From Schleiferiaceae bacterium (GTDB lineage: Bacteria; Bacteroidota; Bacteroidia; Flavobacteriales; Schleiferiaceae), in assembly GCA_018401735.1 (NCBI GenBank), contig JAGYKI010000008.1:1-64000 (forward strand): a stretch of 64,000 nucleotides of DNA. Reading direction: 5' to 3'. Under the pieces are notes generated by a model, which was not told the origin of the DNA, did no database searches, and saw only the letters and a list, made by a program, of their open reading frames with translations. Position numbers and translations under genes: made by a program. Positions 37,423 to 49,232 of the stretch are shown one piece after another. Each line of letters opens with the position of its first letter. The first letter of the stretch is position 1.

Positions 37423-37689
37423 TTGGAATCAGAAAATCAGCCTTATGCCTTTTCTGTCAATCCTAATCCAGTGCAGGATTACCTGCAGGTAAAAGCTAGG
37501 CTCGATTTCCCCGAAGGTTCGGACTTAGGCCTAGTTACCTTAGATGGAACTATCGTGCAAGAAAGTAGTATTTTCGGTTTAGAGCCGGTGCTTAAGCTAT
37601 CCTTTAATTTGGAAGAGGGGCTTTATATATTGCAGGTAATTCATTCTTGGCTAGGGACAAAATTTGAAAGGGTATTGATAAGTCGCTAA
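37423..37689 (+). pseudogene. Isolated T9SS type A C-terminal domain
   Basis: The 88-codon frame from TTG 37423 is almost only a type A sorting domain: FSVNPNPVQDYLQVKARLD, then LEEGLYILQVIHSW and FERVLISR. It lacks a signal peptide and any body, so it cannot be exported as it stands. It is most likely the surviving 3' end of a larger secreted-protein gene; 5' coding remnants were not recognised. Confidence 0.65.
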
Positions 37690-37737
37690 ATTTTCGGGAT
37701 TGCCTCTTGGCAATTTTTAATTTTTCAACTTCCTCTT

Positions 37738-39207
37738 CTAGTTCAAAAACTCCGCGAGATAATTTATTTTTTGCTTACGCTTGAAATCGTAAAGACATAA
37801 GCGGCGTAGATTATAATAATTATTCCAAAAACGCTGTAGTTCAAAGATATAAGACTGCTTAGCTCCATCTTTTTCGCTTTGCGCGATGTTAATATCGGTA
37901 ATGCTAATCTTTCCTGTTAGATAACGCTGTCGGGCCACTTCATAGCGCTTTTGGGCTACGGTATCTGCCTTAGCGGCGATTTGTAGCCTTTGGTATTGAG
38001 CATTAAACTGCATTACTTGTAGGAAGATTTCCTGCTCGAAGTTTACTTCATCTTGCTGGATGTTTACTTCCGCTAATTCGCGGTTGGCTTTGGCGCGGCG
38101 TACTTGCGAACGCGCTTGTCCCCAGTCGATTAAAGGAATGTTTACCCCTACCACAATATTTTGCTGTTGCAAGAAAGGATCTTGATATACGGTTTGGAAA
38201 TCACCTGCCTGGCGCGATAAACCAAAATTAGCGCTTAAGTTGAAATTGTAATTAGTATTGCCTCTCGCTTGCGCTACCTGCTGATCTGCTTCTAAGCGGC
38301 GGCGGCGAAACTCTAAAACTACGGCCCGATTCGCCTTAGCTTCACTGAGGGCGGTGGGTAAATCAACTTCTACCTCTGGCACTTCCCAGGGGATGGCTAA
38401 ATCTAATTCTTGATCGGTGGGGATATTTAAAAAGCGCTTGAGATTTTGCGCTGCTACTTCGTAATTTAAACTAGCATTGGTCAGTGCATTTTCAGCATTC
38501 AGCAAGTTTAACTCAATTTGCAGCAGATCATTTTCAGCAATTTTCCCCAAATTATAACGGCCTACTGAAATTTTATAAATCGTGTCGTTGTTCTTTAAGT
38601 TTTGCTCGGCAATACGCTTGTTAATAGAAGAGCTTAAGGCCTGAAAATAAAGGCTGGTAGTCTCATTGGCAATGTTTTCTAAATCCTCGATGTAGGCGCG
38701 TTGCGATTCTTCGTAGGCGATGGGCTGAATTTTTTTATTCCATTTTAAATCGTTGTACAAAAACATCGGTTGAAAGTAGCTCAAAGAAATAGGCGTAGAA
38801 AAATAGCTAGTGCGGTTAGTAGGGCTATACACATTGCTACGTTGCAGGCTCGAAATAAGCGATAAGCGCCCCCCAGTAAGGGCTATGTTTTGATCGAGGG
38901 ATAAACTAGAGCTCAGAAAAAGTTGCTCGCGCTCGGCAAAACCAAAGGTTCCATCATCTAGGGTAACTACATCAATGGCGCTTGAGTAATTAGGTAGTGA
39001 GCCGCTTAAATTTAACTGCGGTAAAAGGCTCGCTCTAAACTGACGATAATTCCAATAGCGGTTCTCGGCTAGGTTAATAGCGCGATAGTAGGAGGGAGAG
39101 GTTTTTTGAGCGGAAATAATAGCTTCCTTTAGACTCAGTTTCTCAGTTTGGCTCATCAGGCGAAAGCTAAAACAAGCAAAAAGGGCTAAAGCGATATATT
39201 TATTCAT
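37738..39207 (-). CDS. TolC-family outer membrane efflux protein
   Basis: The 489-residue protein begins with a signal peptide (ALALFACFSFRLMSQ) and has the two-repeat helical TolC architecture: LSLKEAIISAQKTSPSY near the start and the second repeat around ALSEAKANRAVVLEFRRRRL. Long charged helices and YNLGKIAENDLLQIELNL fit the periplasmic tunnel. It overlaps the permease gene by 8 bp and ends the three-gene efflux operon, so it should be the outer-membrane channel of this pump. Confidence 0.9.
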   Translation of the reverse strand: MNKYIALALFACFSFRLMSQTEKLSLKEAIISAQKTSPSYYRAINLAENRYWNYRQFRASLLPQLNLSGSLPNYSSAIDVVTLDDGTFGFAEREQLFLSSSLSLDQNIALTGGRLSLISSLQRSNVYSPTNRTSYFSTPISLSYFQPMFLYNDLKWNKKIQPIAYEESQRAYIEDLENIANETTSLYFQALSSSINKRIAEQNLKNNDTIYKISVGRYNLGKIAENDLLQIELNLLNAENALTNASLNYEVAAQNLKRFLNIPTDQELDLAIPWEVPEVEVDLPTALSEAKANRAVVLEFRRRRLEADQQVAQARGNTNYNFNLSANFGLSRQAGDFQTVYQDPFLQQQNIVVGVNIPLIDWGQARSQVRRAKANRELAEVNIQQDEVNFEQEIFLQVMQFNAQYQRLQIAAKADTVAQKRYEVARQRYLTGKISITDINIAQSEKDGAKQSYIFELQRFWNNYYNLRRLCLYDFKRKQKINYLAEFLN

Positions 39208-40525
39208 AGCGTAAGGATTCTACCGGGTTTTTCTCGGCGGCTTTTTTGGCGGGTGATAGTCCGAAAACTAGTCCCGTAACGGAGGCTACTCCGAAGGATA
39301 TGAGGATGGAATAGGCGCTAACAATGGTTTCAATATTGGCGAAAGTAGAAACCAGGAAAGAGGCCAAAACTCCTAATAGTACGCCAATTATTCCACCGCT
39401 TAAGCTAATTAAAAGCGCTTCCATTAAAAATTGCTGAATAATGTCTTGTTTTTTAGCACCAATGGCCAAACGGGTACCAATTTCGCGCGTGCGTTCGAGT
39501 ACCGAAGCGAGCATAATATTCATAATTCCAATACCGCCCACCAAGAGGGAAATACCAGCAATAGCGCTTAATACCAAGTTAAAAATATCTTTGGTGCGCT
39601 GTTGTTGTTCTAGTAATTGTTGGGGAATAATTACTTCAAAATCTACCACGTTATTGTGTTTTCTTTGCAAGAGGCGGCTAATTACTTCCGCCGTGCTCCC
39701 CAAGTATTCACTGTCTTTGACCTGTACTACCATGCGGTCAATTTGATGGTAGTTTTTCATGGTACGCACTTGGGGTTCTTCCTCATCTTCGAAATCGGAG
39801 CCACTGGATTCTCGCAGTTTAGCGCGATCGATATAGCGGCTTAAAACCGTATTAATCGGCGCATAGATGTCCATATTATAATCACGGATACCTAAATTCT
39901 CTTGCGCTTTAGCGCTAAGGTTTATGCCTTTAGTAACGCCAATAATAGTGAGCCATTGTTTCCCCACCTTAATTTGCTGCCCCAATGCTTTTGTGCCTGG
40001 AAAGAGCTTCTTTTTAATACCACTACCGATAATACAAACCGCTTCTTTGTTGAGGCCATGAGCTTCACTGAAGGCTTGACCATTACTAAGCTCAATATTG
40101 GAAACTTCGAAATAGGCAGGTTTAATACCAATTAATTTGGCGGTACGTCTTCGTCCGCCGCTAATTACATAGGTTTCTATTACAATTTCGGGACTAATTG
40201 CTTTAACGGTTGGAAGAATTTCTTGGATACTTGTTGCATCCTTTAAATCGAGGCCTTTAGAGAATAATTTCTTCTCTTTTTGGCCACTCTCAATTTGACC
40301 GATTTCGGTTTCACTTTGTTCGACGAGCGGCTTTATTTCAATATTATTGACGCCCACCAATTCTATTTGCTTGAGAATTTCCACTTGGGCACCCTTGCCA
40401 ATAGCGAGCATGGTGATTACAGCTGCAACTCCGAATATAATTCCTAGCGCGGTTAGAATAGAGCGCACTTTATTGGCCAAAATAGCTTCAAAGGCGATGC
40501 TTAGGTTTATGAGGATGCGTTCCAT
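39200..40525 (-). CDS. MacB-type ABC transporter permease (FtsX fold), no ATPase domain
   Basis: The 441-residue protein has one N-terminal helix (ILTALGIIFGVAAVITMLAIG), a large periplasmic MacB core (~residues 45-300), and three C-terminal helices (LSAIAGISLLVGGIGIMNIMLASVLERTREIG with the conserved FtsX signature). The usual MacB N-terminal ATPase is absent. No ABC ATPase gene occurs in the operon, so the ATPase must be supplied elsewhere. Its ATG abuts the stop of the adaptor gene and it overlaps the TolC gene by 8 bp. Substrate unknown; MacA/B-like pumps export toxins, lipids or peptides. Confidence 0.88.
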   Translation of the reverse strand: MERILINLSIAFEAILANKVRSILTALGIIFGVAAVITMLAIGKGAQVEILKQIELVGVNNIEIKPLVEQSETEIGQIESGQKEKKLFSKGLDLKDATSIQEILPTVKAISPEIVIETYVISGGRRRTAKLIGIKPAYFEVSNIELSNGQAFSEAHGLNKEAVCIIGSGIKKKLFPGTKALGQQIKVGKQWLTIIGVTKGINLSAKAQENLGIRDYNMDIYAPINTVLSRYIDRAKLRESSGSDFEDEEEPQVRTMKNYHQIDRMVVQVKDSEYLGSTAEVISRLLQRKHNNVVDFEVIIPQQLLEQQQRTKDIFNLVLSAIAGISLLVGGIGIMNIMLASVLERTREIGTRLAIGAKKQDIIQQFLMEALLISLSGGIIGVLLGVLASFLVSTFANIETIVSAYSILISFGVASVTGLVFGLSPAKKAAEKNPVESLRYE

Positions 40526-41779
40526 TTAGGAATCGGCACTAAGACGGTTAATCTCAGCTTCACTGGCACTGCTTGGTTCAGTAAGGAATACTTCGGCTTC
40601 CGCCTCGAGCCCGGCTTCTATAACTGCATATTCATCATTACTAGCTCCAATTTTCACTTCTTGCTTGCTTATTCCTACAGCCTCTTTAAGGTAAACATAA
40701 GTTACACCCTCTTGGTTGAAAATAGCTTCTAAGGGAACCTGTAAAACCTGCTCTAAAGTTTTAGTTACAATTTGATTACTAGTCGTCATTCCAGGGCGAT
40801 AGGTGCTATCGCTTTCGTTTACACGAATTATTATTTCAAAAACTTTAGAGTCGGAATCTTCGCGGTCTTCTCCCACATTGGCCACTTCTATCACTTCTCC
40901 CGTAAGGGAAGCATCGGGGAAGGCATCTAAACCTAAGATAACTTTTTGCCCTTGTTTTACTTTGCGAATGTCAACCTCGTTGATGTAAGTTTTGCTCTGC
41001 ATTTCGCTTAGATCGGGTAAGGTGGCAACGCCTGGATCCCAGGGGGAAATGGTAGAGCCCGTTTTTCGTTTACGACCGCCCCATTCGCGTTTGTAAATTA
41101 CCATGCCATTTTTGGGGGCCATAATGCGGAATTCCTTTTCGAGTTCCTGTAAGCTAGAAACTTTACTGCGGGTTTGGGACAAAGTAGCGCCGGCTTCTAC
41201 CATTTTTGCGCGACTTTGTTTTTGTTTAATAATGTAATTGTCTTTGCTTTGCGTCAGACTCTGCTCAAGCTTTTCTAAATCTAATTTCAGGCGCTGAATC
41301 GTTGCGGGTGGTTCGTAAATACTCTGCTCGATTTCAATTTTCTTTTGTTTAATGTCGAAAACTAAAGATTCCAACTCGCTGCGTTTTTCGCGCATTTCTA
41401 AGGTGGTGTCTAACTGAGTTTGGGTGTAAATACTTTGTGCTTTATCGTATTCAGTAAGAAGGTCGTTCAACTTGCTGCTCAGTTCGGTTTTATCCAGCTC
41501 CGCTACAAAATCTCCCTTCTCTACATAAGTACCTTCCGCTACGAGGTCCGAAATTTTAATATTGTAAAGTCCATACTGACGTGAATTACTCGGTCCATTA
41601 ATGTCCTCAGAATTCTTAGCCATAAGCTCACCTGAACTCGTAACTACATCGGTAAAATCGGATACAAAAGCAATGGTAGTAATATCGCGTGCTTGGGTCT
41701 CATCTCCTTTTAGGGCAAACCAAGCCACAAGGATTATTACAATGCCAATAATGAGACCAATAGTTTGATTTTTTTTCAA
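40526..41779 (-). CDS. HlyD/MacA-type periplasmic adaptor
   Basis: The 417-residue membrane-fusion protein starts at TTG 41779 with one N-terminal helix (TIGLIIGIVIILVAWFALKG). A biotinyl-lipoyl half motif (VAEGTYVEKGDFVAELD) precedes a long coiled coil (~residues 95-210, rich in Glu/Lys/Gln), and beta-barrel and membrane-proximal domains follow. It should link the FtsX permease to the TolC channel. It is the first gene of the operon; the next gene upstream (M15 peptidase) is on the same strand but 170 bp away. Confidence 0.9.
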   Translation of the reverse strand: MKKNQTIGLIIGIVIILVAWFALKGDETQARDITTIAFVSDFTDVVTSSGELMAKNSEDINGPSNSRQYGLYNIKISDLVAEGTYVEKGDFVAELDKTELSSKLNDLLTEYDKAQSIYTQTQLDTTLEMREKRSELESLVFDIKQKKIEIEQSIYEPPATIQRLKLDLEKLEQSLTQSKDNYIIKQKQSRAKMVEAGATLSQTRSKVSSLQELEKEFRIMAPKNGMVIYKREWGGRKRKTGSTISPWDPGVATLPDLSEMQSKTYINEVDIRKVKQGQKVILGLDAFPDASLTGEVIEVANVGEDREDSDSKVFEIIIRVNESDSTYRPGMTTSNQIVTKTLEQVLQVPLEAIFNQEGVTYVYLKEAVGISKQEVKIGASNDEYAVIEAGLEAEAEVFLTEPSSASEAEINRLSADS

Positions 41780-41949
41780 GATGCTTGATTTACAGAGTGA
41801 GCGCCAAGGTAAGGAAAAAAATCAGCCTTAACAGAGCAGTTATTGTTGCTAATAGCATAATTTGTGACTAGCATTTATACTATTGAAAACTAATTTACTC
41901 GAATAATAGTATAGCGTTTTGAGGATAGTTTATGCTGCCGGAGAAAGGC

Positions 41950-42666
41950 TTAATTTCCCTTATTTGGCCAAGCATCGACCCCATTTACATAAGCGTCAAT
42001 TACCTCTAATTTATTGGCGTATTGATCGCCGTCAAAGCCTTTTAAATCGCCGTATTCCACCAAATGATTATAGGCGCGCTGAAACTTGGAAGCCAAGGGG
42101 AAATAAGACCAATGCCATTTTTCTTCGCGGTAACCTTGCTCACGATAATTGTTAAAGGCAATATAGGGTTGATAAAATCCAAATTTAGCGGCATTGGTAC
42201 TAAGCCAAGTGTAAATTTTTAAACCTTCTCCGTTTTCAAAATAACTGTTTTCTAAGGCGTTTAAATCGAAGTCGGTCCCCCAATGATGACGACTTGTGCC
42301 TGGCATAGAACTGTATTGTAAAATACGTTCAGCGCGAGTGTTTTCATCGCCACCAAAACTGGTCCATTTGCGATTCCAAATGCCACTTTGATAGGAGCGA
42401 TTGCGGGTGGCGGAAACAATAATCAGTCGGATACCGTCGTCTTCCGCGGCCTTCCACATGCCCTTGAAAGCATCATAAACTTCATCGCGCAAGTAGGCGT
42501 TTTCTTTGGTGGTGTATTTTGAACGCAACTTTTTAAAGTCGCGATGCTCGGCGGGGTTAATGTCCCCTAGTAAATCTGCCTTAGTGTAGGTAGGAGGTTC
42601 TTTAAAACTGAAGTTAGCCCCAGAGCAAAGGAGTATTAAAAATACGATCAGTCCTGGGCTACGCAT
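41950..42666 (-). CDS. M15-family D,D-carboxypeptidase (VanY-like)
   Basis: The 238-residue protein has a signal peptide (GLIVFLILLCSGANFSF) and a VanY/M15B domain. The zinc-site segment is SSMPGTSRHHWGTDFDL (HxxxxxxD type), with the distal HW in EKWHWSYFP. It probably trims D-Ala from peptidoglycan stems in the periplasm. It lies one base after the isocitrate dehydrogenase stop, so it is read from that promoter; a functional link is not obvious. Confidence 0.87.
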   Translation of the reverse strand: MRSPGLIVFLILLCSGANFSFKEPPTYTKADLLGDINPAEHRDFKKLRSKYTTKENAYLRDEVYDAFKGMWKAAEDDGIRLIIVSATRNRSYQSGIWNRKWTSFGGDENTRAERILQYSSMPGTSRHHWGTDFDLNALENSYFENGEGLKIYTWLSTNAAKFGFYQPYIAFNNYREQGYREEKWHWSYFPLASKFQRAYNHLVEYGDLKGFDGDQYANKLEVIDAYVNGVDAWPNKGN

Positions 42667-42667
42667 A

Positions 42668-44890
<2,223 letters not shown>

Positions 44891-45119
44891 CTAAATTTAA
44901 AAATTTATAAAAAAGCTTTGGTCTGCATGCAAAGCAGAAGCTCAAACGGCCAACAAAATGAGAGGTGAGGTAAAGCTTGGTTGGTCGCTTAAACCGGGGC
45001 GCGAAAATATGAAAATTTATTGGAAATTTAGTCTAAAACCTTTAATGGCTTTGCTAAATAGGTATATCCAGGAGTGGTGTAAGCCCTTAGTAATTAGTTT
45101 AATAGATGGTAGCTTATCG

Positions 45120-46916
45120 CTACTTTATCTCTAAGTTTAAATCGGTTCTTAATTGCTCTAACAAGGGATTTTTCTCCAATAAGTACTGGTATTTCTCTTG
45201 CGGCGAATAAGGTTCCAATTTTTGCGTGCCTTCTACAATCTGCACCGCGATATTTAAGGCGTAATTATTTAGCTTTTCGCGTAAAAAGTAGAGTAGATCG
45301 CGTTTTATCGCTTCAAAACTTTGCTCCTGTATATTATTGTCTAGCGTGAGTGTCACTTTAGGTCCATCTACCGTAAGGGGTTTATCGCTTAAAGTGGCCA
45401 AAGTAACGCGTTGCCGATCGGCTTTAGCTTTTTCTAAAAAGAGTTGCCAAACTTTTTGAAGTTGCTCTCCATCAAAGGCATCTTGGGGCTTACCCACCAC
45501 TGGAGCATCTAAATCTTCTTCCTCTTCATCCCCCTCTTTTGCAGCCAGCGGGTTTTTTCCTTCCAAAGTTTGTGAAATGGAAAAGGAAGACTTGCGCTTT
45601 AAAGGGGTATTAATTTTAGGCTTCGAGCTGTCGTTTTTGGCATCTGCTATACCAGGATTGGGGGCAGTTATAGTTGAGCTAGGCACAGAGCTAACGGCCT
45701 TTTCTTGGGCTGCCGGCTCTGGTGTTTCGCTTTTTTCCTCTGCGGGAGATGCGATCCGAGCTTCACTTTTCTCAGCTTGAGGGCTTGCGGCGCTCGGTTG
45801 TTCTGGCTTACTAGGACTAGGTTCTAGTTCAGATTTTTTTTTTTCGCTCGGAGCAGTTAATTTGCTCCAAGTAGCGGCCAGTTCCATAAGGAGTAGTTCT
45901 ACCAGCAGGCGCGCATTGCTGCTGCTTTTGTAGCGGACATCCGCTTCCGAAATTATTTTTAAGGCGCGTAAAAGGAAAGAGGCATTTACCGCTTTGGCTT
46001 GTGTTTCGTAGCGACCGCGCACTTCGGCGCCTACTTCTAAGAGTTTTAAGGTACTGGGATTTTGGCAAACCAATAAATCGCGACAGTGGGAGGCGAGTCC
46101 ATTTATATAGATATGGCCATCAAAGCCATTTTCTAAAATTTCATCGAAGATATTAAAGAGTCCCGCTTTGTCATCCGCCAAAATTAGATCGAGGCTACGG
46201 AAATAGTAATCATAATCGAGTACTCTTAAATTATCGATTACGTCTTGGTAGCTAATAGTAGAACCAGAATAAGAAGCAATACGGTCAAAGATTGATAAGG
46301 CATCTCTAAGGGCGCCATCTGCCTTTTGAGCGATAATACGCAAAGCCTGTTCTTCGGCTTGGATATTTTCTTTAACTGCAACATTTTGCAGGTGCTTTAT
46401 AATGTCTTCAACGGAAATTCGTTTGAAGTCATAAATCTGGCAACGACTTAATATAGTGGGAATAATCTTATGTTTCTCGGTCGTAGCCAAGATGAAAATA
46501 GCATGCTTAGGCGGTTCTTCTAAGGTTTTTAGGAAAGCGTTAAAGGCTTGTTGTGAGAGCATGTGCACCTCATCGATAATATAAACCTTAAATTTTCCTC
46601 TTTGAGGAGCGAAGCGCACTTGATCGATGAGGTTACGAATATCATCAACCGAATTATTAGAAGCCGCATCGAGTTCGAAAATATTAAAGGAGTAATCGTC
46701 ATCGCCCGACTCATGATCATCGGCATTTATAAGCTTAGCCAAAATACGCGCGCTAGTGGTTTTACCCACGCCACGCGGACCTGTAAACAAAAGGGCTTGC
46801 GCCAGATGGTTATTCTGTATGGCGTTAAATAAGGTGTTGGTCACATGGCTTTGACCTATAACTTCGTCGAAAACTTGCGGACGATATTTACGAGCGGAGA
46901 CGATATAATTTTCCAT
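45120..46916 (-). CDS. dnaX: DNA polymerase III subunit gamma/tau
   Basis: The 598-residue clamp-loader subunit has the AAA+ ATPase with Walker A (FTGPRGVGKTTSARILA), Walker B (VYIIDEVHMLS), the SRC motif (TILSRCQIYDF) and the DnaX lid domain. A long acidic, Pro/Ser/Glu-rich linker (about residues 350-470) leads to a C-terminal tau-like domain. The usual four-cysteine zinc module after Walker A is replaced by a short Asp-rich stretch (NADDHESGDDD), so no zinc site remains. It is monocistronic and divergent from rpsF. Confidence 0.95.
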   Translation of the reverse strand: MENYIVSARKYRPQVFDEVIGQSHVTNTLFNAIQNNHLAQALLFTGPRGVGKTTSARILAKLINADDHESGDDDYSFNIFELDAASNNSVDDIRNLIDQVRFAPQRGKFKVYIIDEVHMLSQQAFNAFLKTLEEPPKHAIFILATTEKHKIIPTILSRCQIYDFKRISVEDIIKHLQNVAVKENIQAEEQALRIIAQKADGALRDALSIFDRIASYSGSTISYQDVIDNLRVLDYDYYFRSLDLILADDKAGLFNIFDEILENGFDGHIYINGLASHCRDLLVCQNPSTLKLLEVGAEVRGRYETQAKAVNASFLLRALKIISEADVRYKSSSNARLLVELLLMELAATWSKLTAPSEKKKSELEPSPSKPEQPSAASPQAEKSEARIASPAEEKSETPEPAAQEKAVSSVPSSTITAPNPGIADAKNDSSKPKINTPLKRKSSFSISQTLEGKNPLAAKEGDEEEEDLDAPVVGKPQDAFDGEQLQKVWQLFLEKAKADRQRVTLATLSDKPLTVDGPKVTLTLDNNIQEQSFEAIKRDLLYFLREKLNNYALNIAVQIVEGTQKLEPYSPQEKYQYLLEKNPLLEQLRTDLNLEIK

Positions 46917-47028
46917 CGCTACAAATATAGTAAGCCAGCTTTAAGCGGCGAGGGCCAAAAAGAGAAAAGAATTAACAGTAATTTTCAATTTTCTTAGTGC
47001 AGGGCTTTATTCGTAGGTAATATTTCTC

Positions 47029-47036
47029 TACTTTTG
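47029..47036 (+). promoter_or_regulatory. -7 promoter element of the rpsF operon
   Basis: TACTTTTG fits TAnnTTTG and lies 51 bp before the rpsF ATG. Confidence 0.55.
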
Positions 47037-47087
47037 CACTCCTTTTTAGAAAAGGTTCAAATATTTAATAATTAATTGTTTAACTAG

Positions 47088-47426
47088 ATGAATCAATACG
47101 AATCCGTTTTCATCATGCATCCCGTCTTATCTGAAGATCAGGTAAGGGAAACGGTAGAAAAATTCAAAGGCTTCATTGAAGCCAAAGGCGGTTCAATTCT
47201 CCAAGAAGAGAATTGGGGCCTTAAGAAATTAGCCTATCCTATTCAAAGTAAGCGAAGTGGCTTCTATCACTTGTTAGAGTTTCAAGTGCCAGGAGAAGTA
47301 ATTGCACCTTTAGAAGTAGAAATGAAACGCGATGAGCGTATCATGCGCTTTATGAATGTTGCAATGGACAAGCATCACGTAGATTACGCGAAAGTGCGTC
47401 GTTCTAAACTACAAACTTCCAAATAA
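47088..47426 (+). CDS. rpsF: Ribosomal protein S6
   Basis: The 112-residue S6 shows YESVFIMHPVLSEDQVRE at the start and GLKKLAYPIQSKRSGFYHLLEF in the middle, the ferredoxin-like fold binding S18. It heads the conserved rpsF-rpsR-rplI operon, with 19 bp to rpsR. Confidence 0.97.
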   Translation: MNQYESVFIMHPVLSEDQVRETVEKFKGFIEAKGGSILQEENWGLKKLAYPIQSKRSGFYHLLEFQVPGEVIAPLEVEMKRDERIMRFMNVAMDKHHVDYAKVRRSKLQTSK

Positions 47427-47445
47427 CCTTTAAAAGAATTAGAAG

Positions 47446-47733
47446 ATGGCTGAATTAGATACAGGATCGAATCAATCCGAAATTCGTTACTTACAACCGC
47501 TTAAAATCGACACCGGTTCTCGTAATAAGTACTGTCGCTTCCGTCGCTACGGAATTAAGTATGTAGATTACAAAGACACCGACTTTTTAAGTCAGTTCTT
47601 AAACGAGCAAGGTAAAATTTTACCACGCCGAATCACTGGTACTTCTTTGAAATACCAGCGTAAAGTGGCTACCGCTATTAAGCGTGCCCGTCACATTGCT
47701 ATTTTACCTTACGTAACAGATAACCTTAAATAA
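47446..47733 (+). CDS. rpsR: Ribosomal protein S18
   Basis: The 95-residue S18 has a Bacteroidota-type extended N-terminus, then [17 protein letters not shown] and [19 protein letters not shown], the typical rRNA-binding core. A single Cys remains. It sits between rpsF and rplI. Confidence 0.97.
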   Translation: MAELDTGSNQSEIRYLQPLKIDTGSRNKYCRFRRYGIKYVDYKDTDFLSQFLNEQGKILPRRITGTSLKYQRKVATAIKRARHIAILPYVTDNLK

Positions 47734-47743
47734 ATAAAAAATT

Positions 47744-48199
47744 ATGGAAGTTATTCTGAAACAAGACGTAGACAATTTAGGCTACAAAGACGACGTAGTT
47801 ACTGTTAAGAACGGTTACGGTCGTAATTACTTATTGCCACAAGGACAAGCTGAATTAGCCACTCCTTCTGCCAAAAAGGTATTAGCAGAGAACATTAAGC
47901 AACGCATGCACAAAGAAGCGAAAGCTATTGAAGATGCTAAGAAAACGGCGGAAGCTATCAATGCTCTTGAAATTAAAATGATTACTAAAGTAGGTAAGGG
48001 CAACAAGTTGTTCGGATCTATTAATAATGCCGACTTAGCGGACGAACTAGCGAAAGCTGGTCACAAAATCGATCGCAAGTACATCGTTATTCAAGGCGGT
48101 ACGGTAAAAGCTACTGGTCCTTACAGCGCGAACATCAGACTTCACCGCGAGGTAAACGTTACTTTAAACTTTGAAGTAGCCGCGGAAGTAGCGAAATAA
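47744..48199 (+). CDS. rplI: Ribosomal protein L9
   Basis: The 151-residue L9 begins with the N domain (MEVILKQDVDNLGYKDDVV, then NGYGRNYLLPQGQA), continues through the long connecting helix, and ends in the C domain. It is the last gene of the operon and is followed by a strong terminator. Confidence 0.97.
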   Translation: MEVILKQDVDNLGYKDDVVTVKNGYGRNYLLPQGQAELATPSAKKVLAENIKQRMHKEAKAIEDAKKTAEAINALEIKMITKVGKGNKLFGSINNADLADELAKAGHKIDRKYIVIQGGTVKATGPYSANIRLHREVNVTLNFEVAAEVAK

Positions 48200-48227
48200 G
48201 GAGTATTTACTTTTTAGTGAAAATATT

Positions 48228-48257
48228 AAGGCCCTCGCAAGAGGGCCTTTTTTTTTT
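48228..48257 (+). terminator. Terminator of the rpsF-rpsR-rplI operon
   Basis: AAGGCCCTC, loop GCAA, GAGGGCCTT, then a run of nine T's, 28 bp after rplI. Confidence 0.9.
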
Positions 48258-48638
48258 AGTCTATAGATGAGACTGCTACGCTGTGAGATTTGGGTATTGA
48301 GATTGGATGGGGAATGATTAGATAAGCATCTCTTCGAAGGAAAAACATATAACAAAATGCTTAGTCTATCCAAGACAAAGCATTATTAAGTTGCTTGTGA
48401 CTTCTTATTCAAAGGCCAAACTTATTATTGATCACATGGTTGACTCCATCTTCGAGTCAGCTAATTAATTCTCCATCCATAAATTCATAGTCGTCAGGAA
48501 TGTGGAGGATTTCAATCTCGGGCATTTCAACTAGCGGATAGCTTCCGCTGTTCTACTGCGGCGTTTATTTTGTTCGTAAATCAAAAAAAGATAGATAACT
48601 TTCCGTTGCCGATTGCTCCGGGTTAGAGGTAGATCAAC
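48258..48638. other. Gene-free stretch
   Basis: No open frame recognised. 'gggtattgagattggatgg' near 48291 is a weak relative of the GTATTGA heptad theme. Confidence 0.4.
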
Positions 48639-49181
48639 TTAAAAATTGAAACCAAAATTAAGAAAAGGTCTAAATGCGGGCTTCAAGTTCACTTCACTTC
48701 CGTTTACTTTACCAAAGAAATGACTAAACTCCCCTCCTAAACCAAGGAAATAGCGATCTTCTTTTCCAAAATTATAGCGATAAAAAAAGGAGTAGTTAAA
48801 AGAATTATAATCGTTGAAAACAGTATATTCAACTGGCTCTAAACCTTCGAAAAAAGGCCTTTTTATAAATTTAAATTTATAGGCATAGCCTAAATTAACA
48901 CCAACCTGATGGGTAGAACCATAACTTAAGGAGGTGAAGATGGGAATTGCATTATAACTAAGAAGAGACAAGCCTGGACTTCCAAGGCCACTAGAGAAGC
49001 CGCTCCCAAAACTTAACTCCCAATTTTTGTTTTCAAAAGGATGGAACAAATATGAATATGTCACCCCAGTCCAAGTGCTATGCTGTAGAGCAGATAAGGT
49101 TAGACGATGATTACTGCTTTGTTGCGCAGATATGGCGTGAATTGAAATTAAAAGTAGCAATGTGAAAAATGATCTTTTCAT
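48639..49181 (-). CDS. Putative outer membrane beta-barrel protein
   Basis: The 180-residue product has a signal peptide (SFFTLLLLISIHAISAQ) and strand-rich text such as TGVTYSYLFHPFENKNWEL, FNYSFFYRYNFGKEDRYFL and a closing FRPFLNFGFNF, as in a small outer-membrane barrel. The final Phe fits barrel insertion. No family recognised. It lies downstream of the CHU_C gene, and the gap of 51 bp suggests one operon. Confidence 0.6.
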   Translation of the reverse strand: MKRSFFTLLLLISIHAISAQQSSNHRLTLSALQHSTWTGVTYSYLFHPFENKNWELSFGSGFSSGLGSPGLSLLSYNAIPIFTSLSYGSTHQVGVNLGYAYKFKFIKRPFFEGLEPVEYTVFNDYNSFNYSFFYRYNFGKEDRYFLGLGGEFSHFFGKVNGSEVNLKPAFRPFLNFGFNF

Positions 49182-49232
49182 AGATATAATTTACAAATGA
49201 TTAATATTAGTTAAGATTTAATTAGGATGTTT

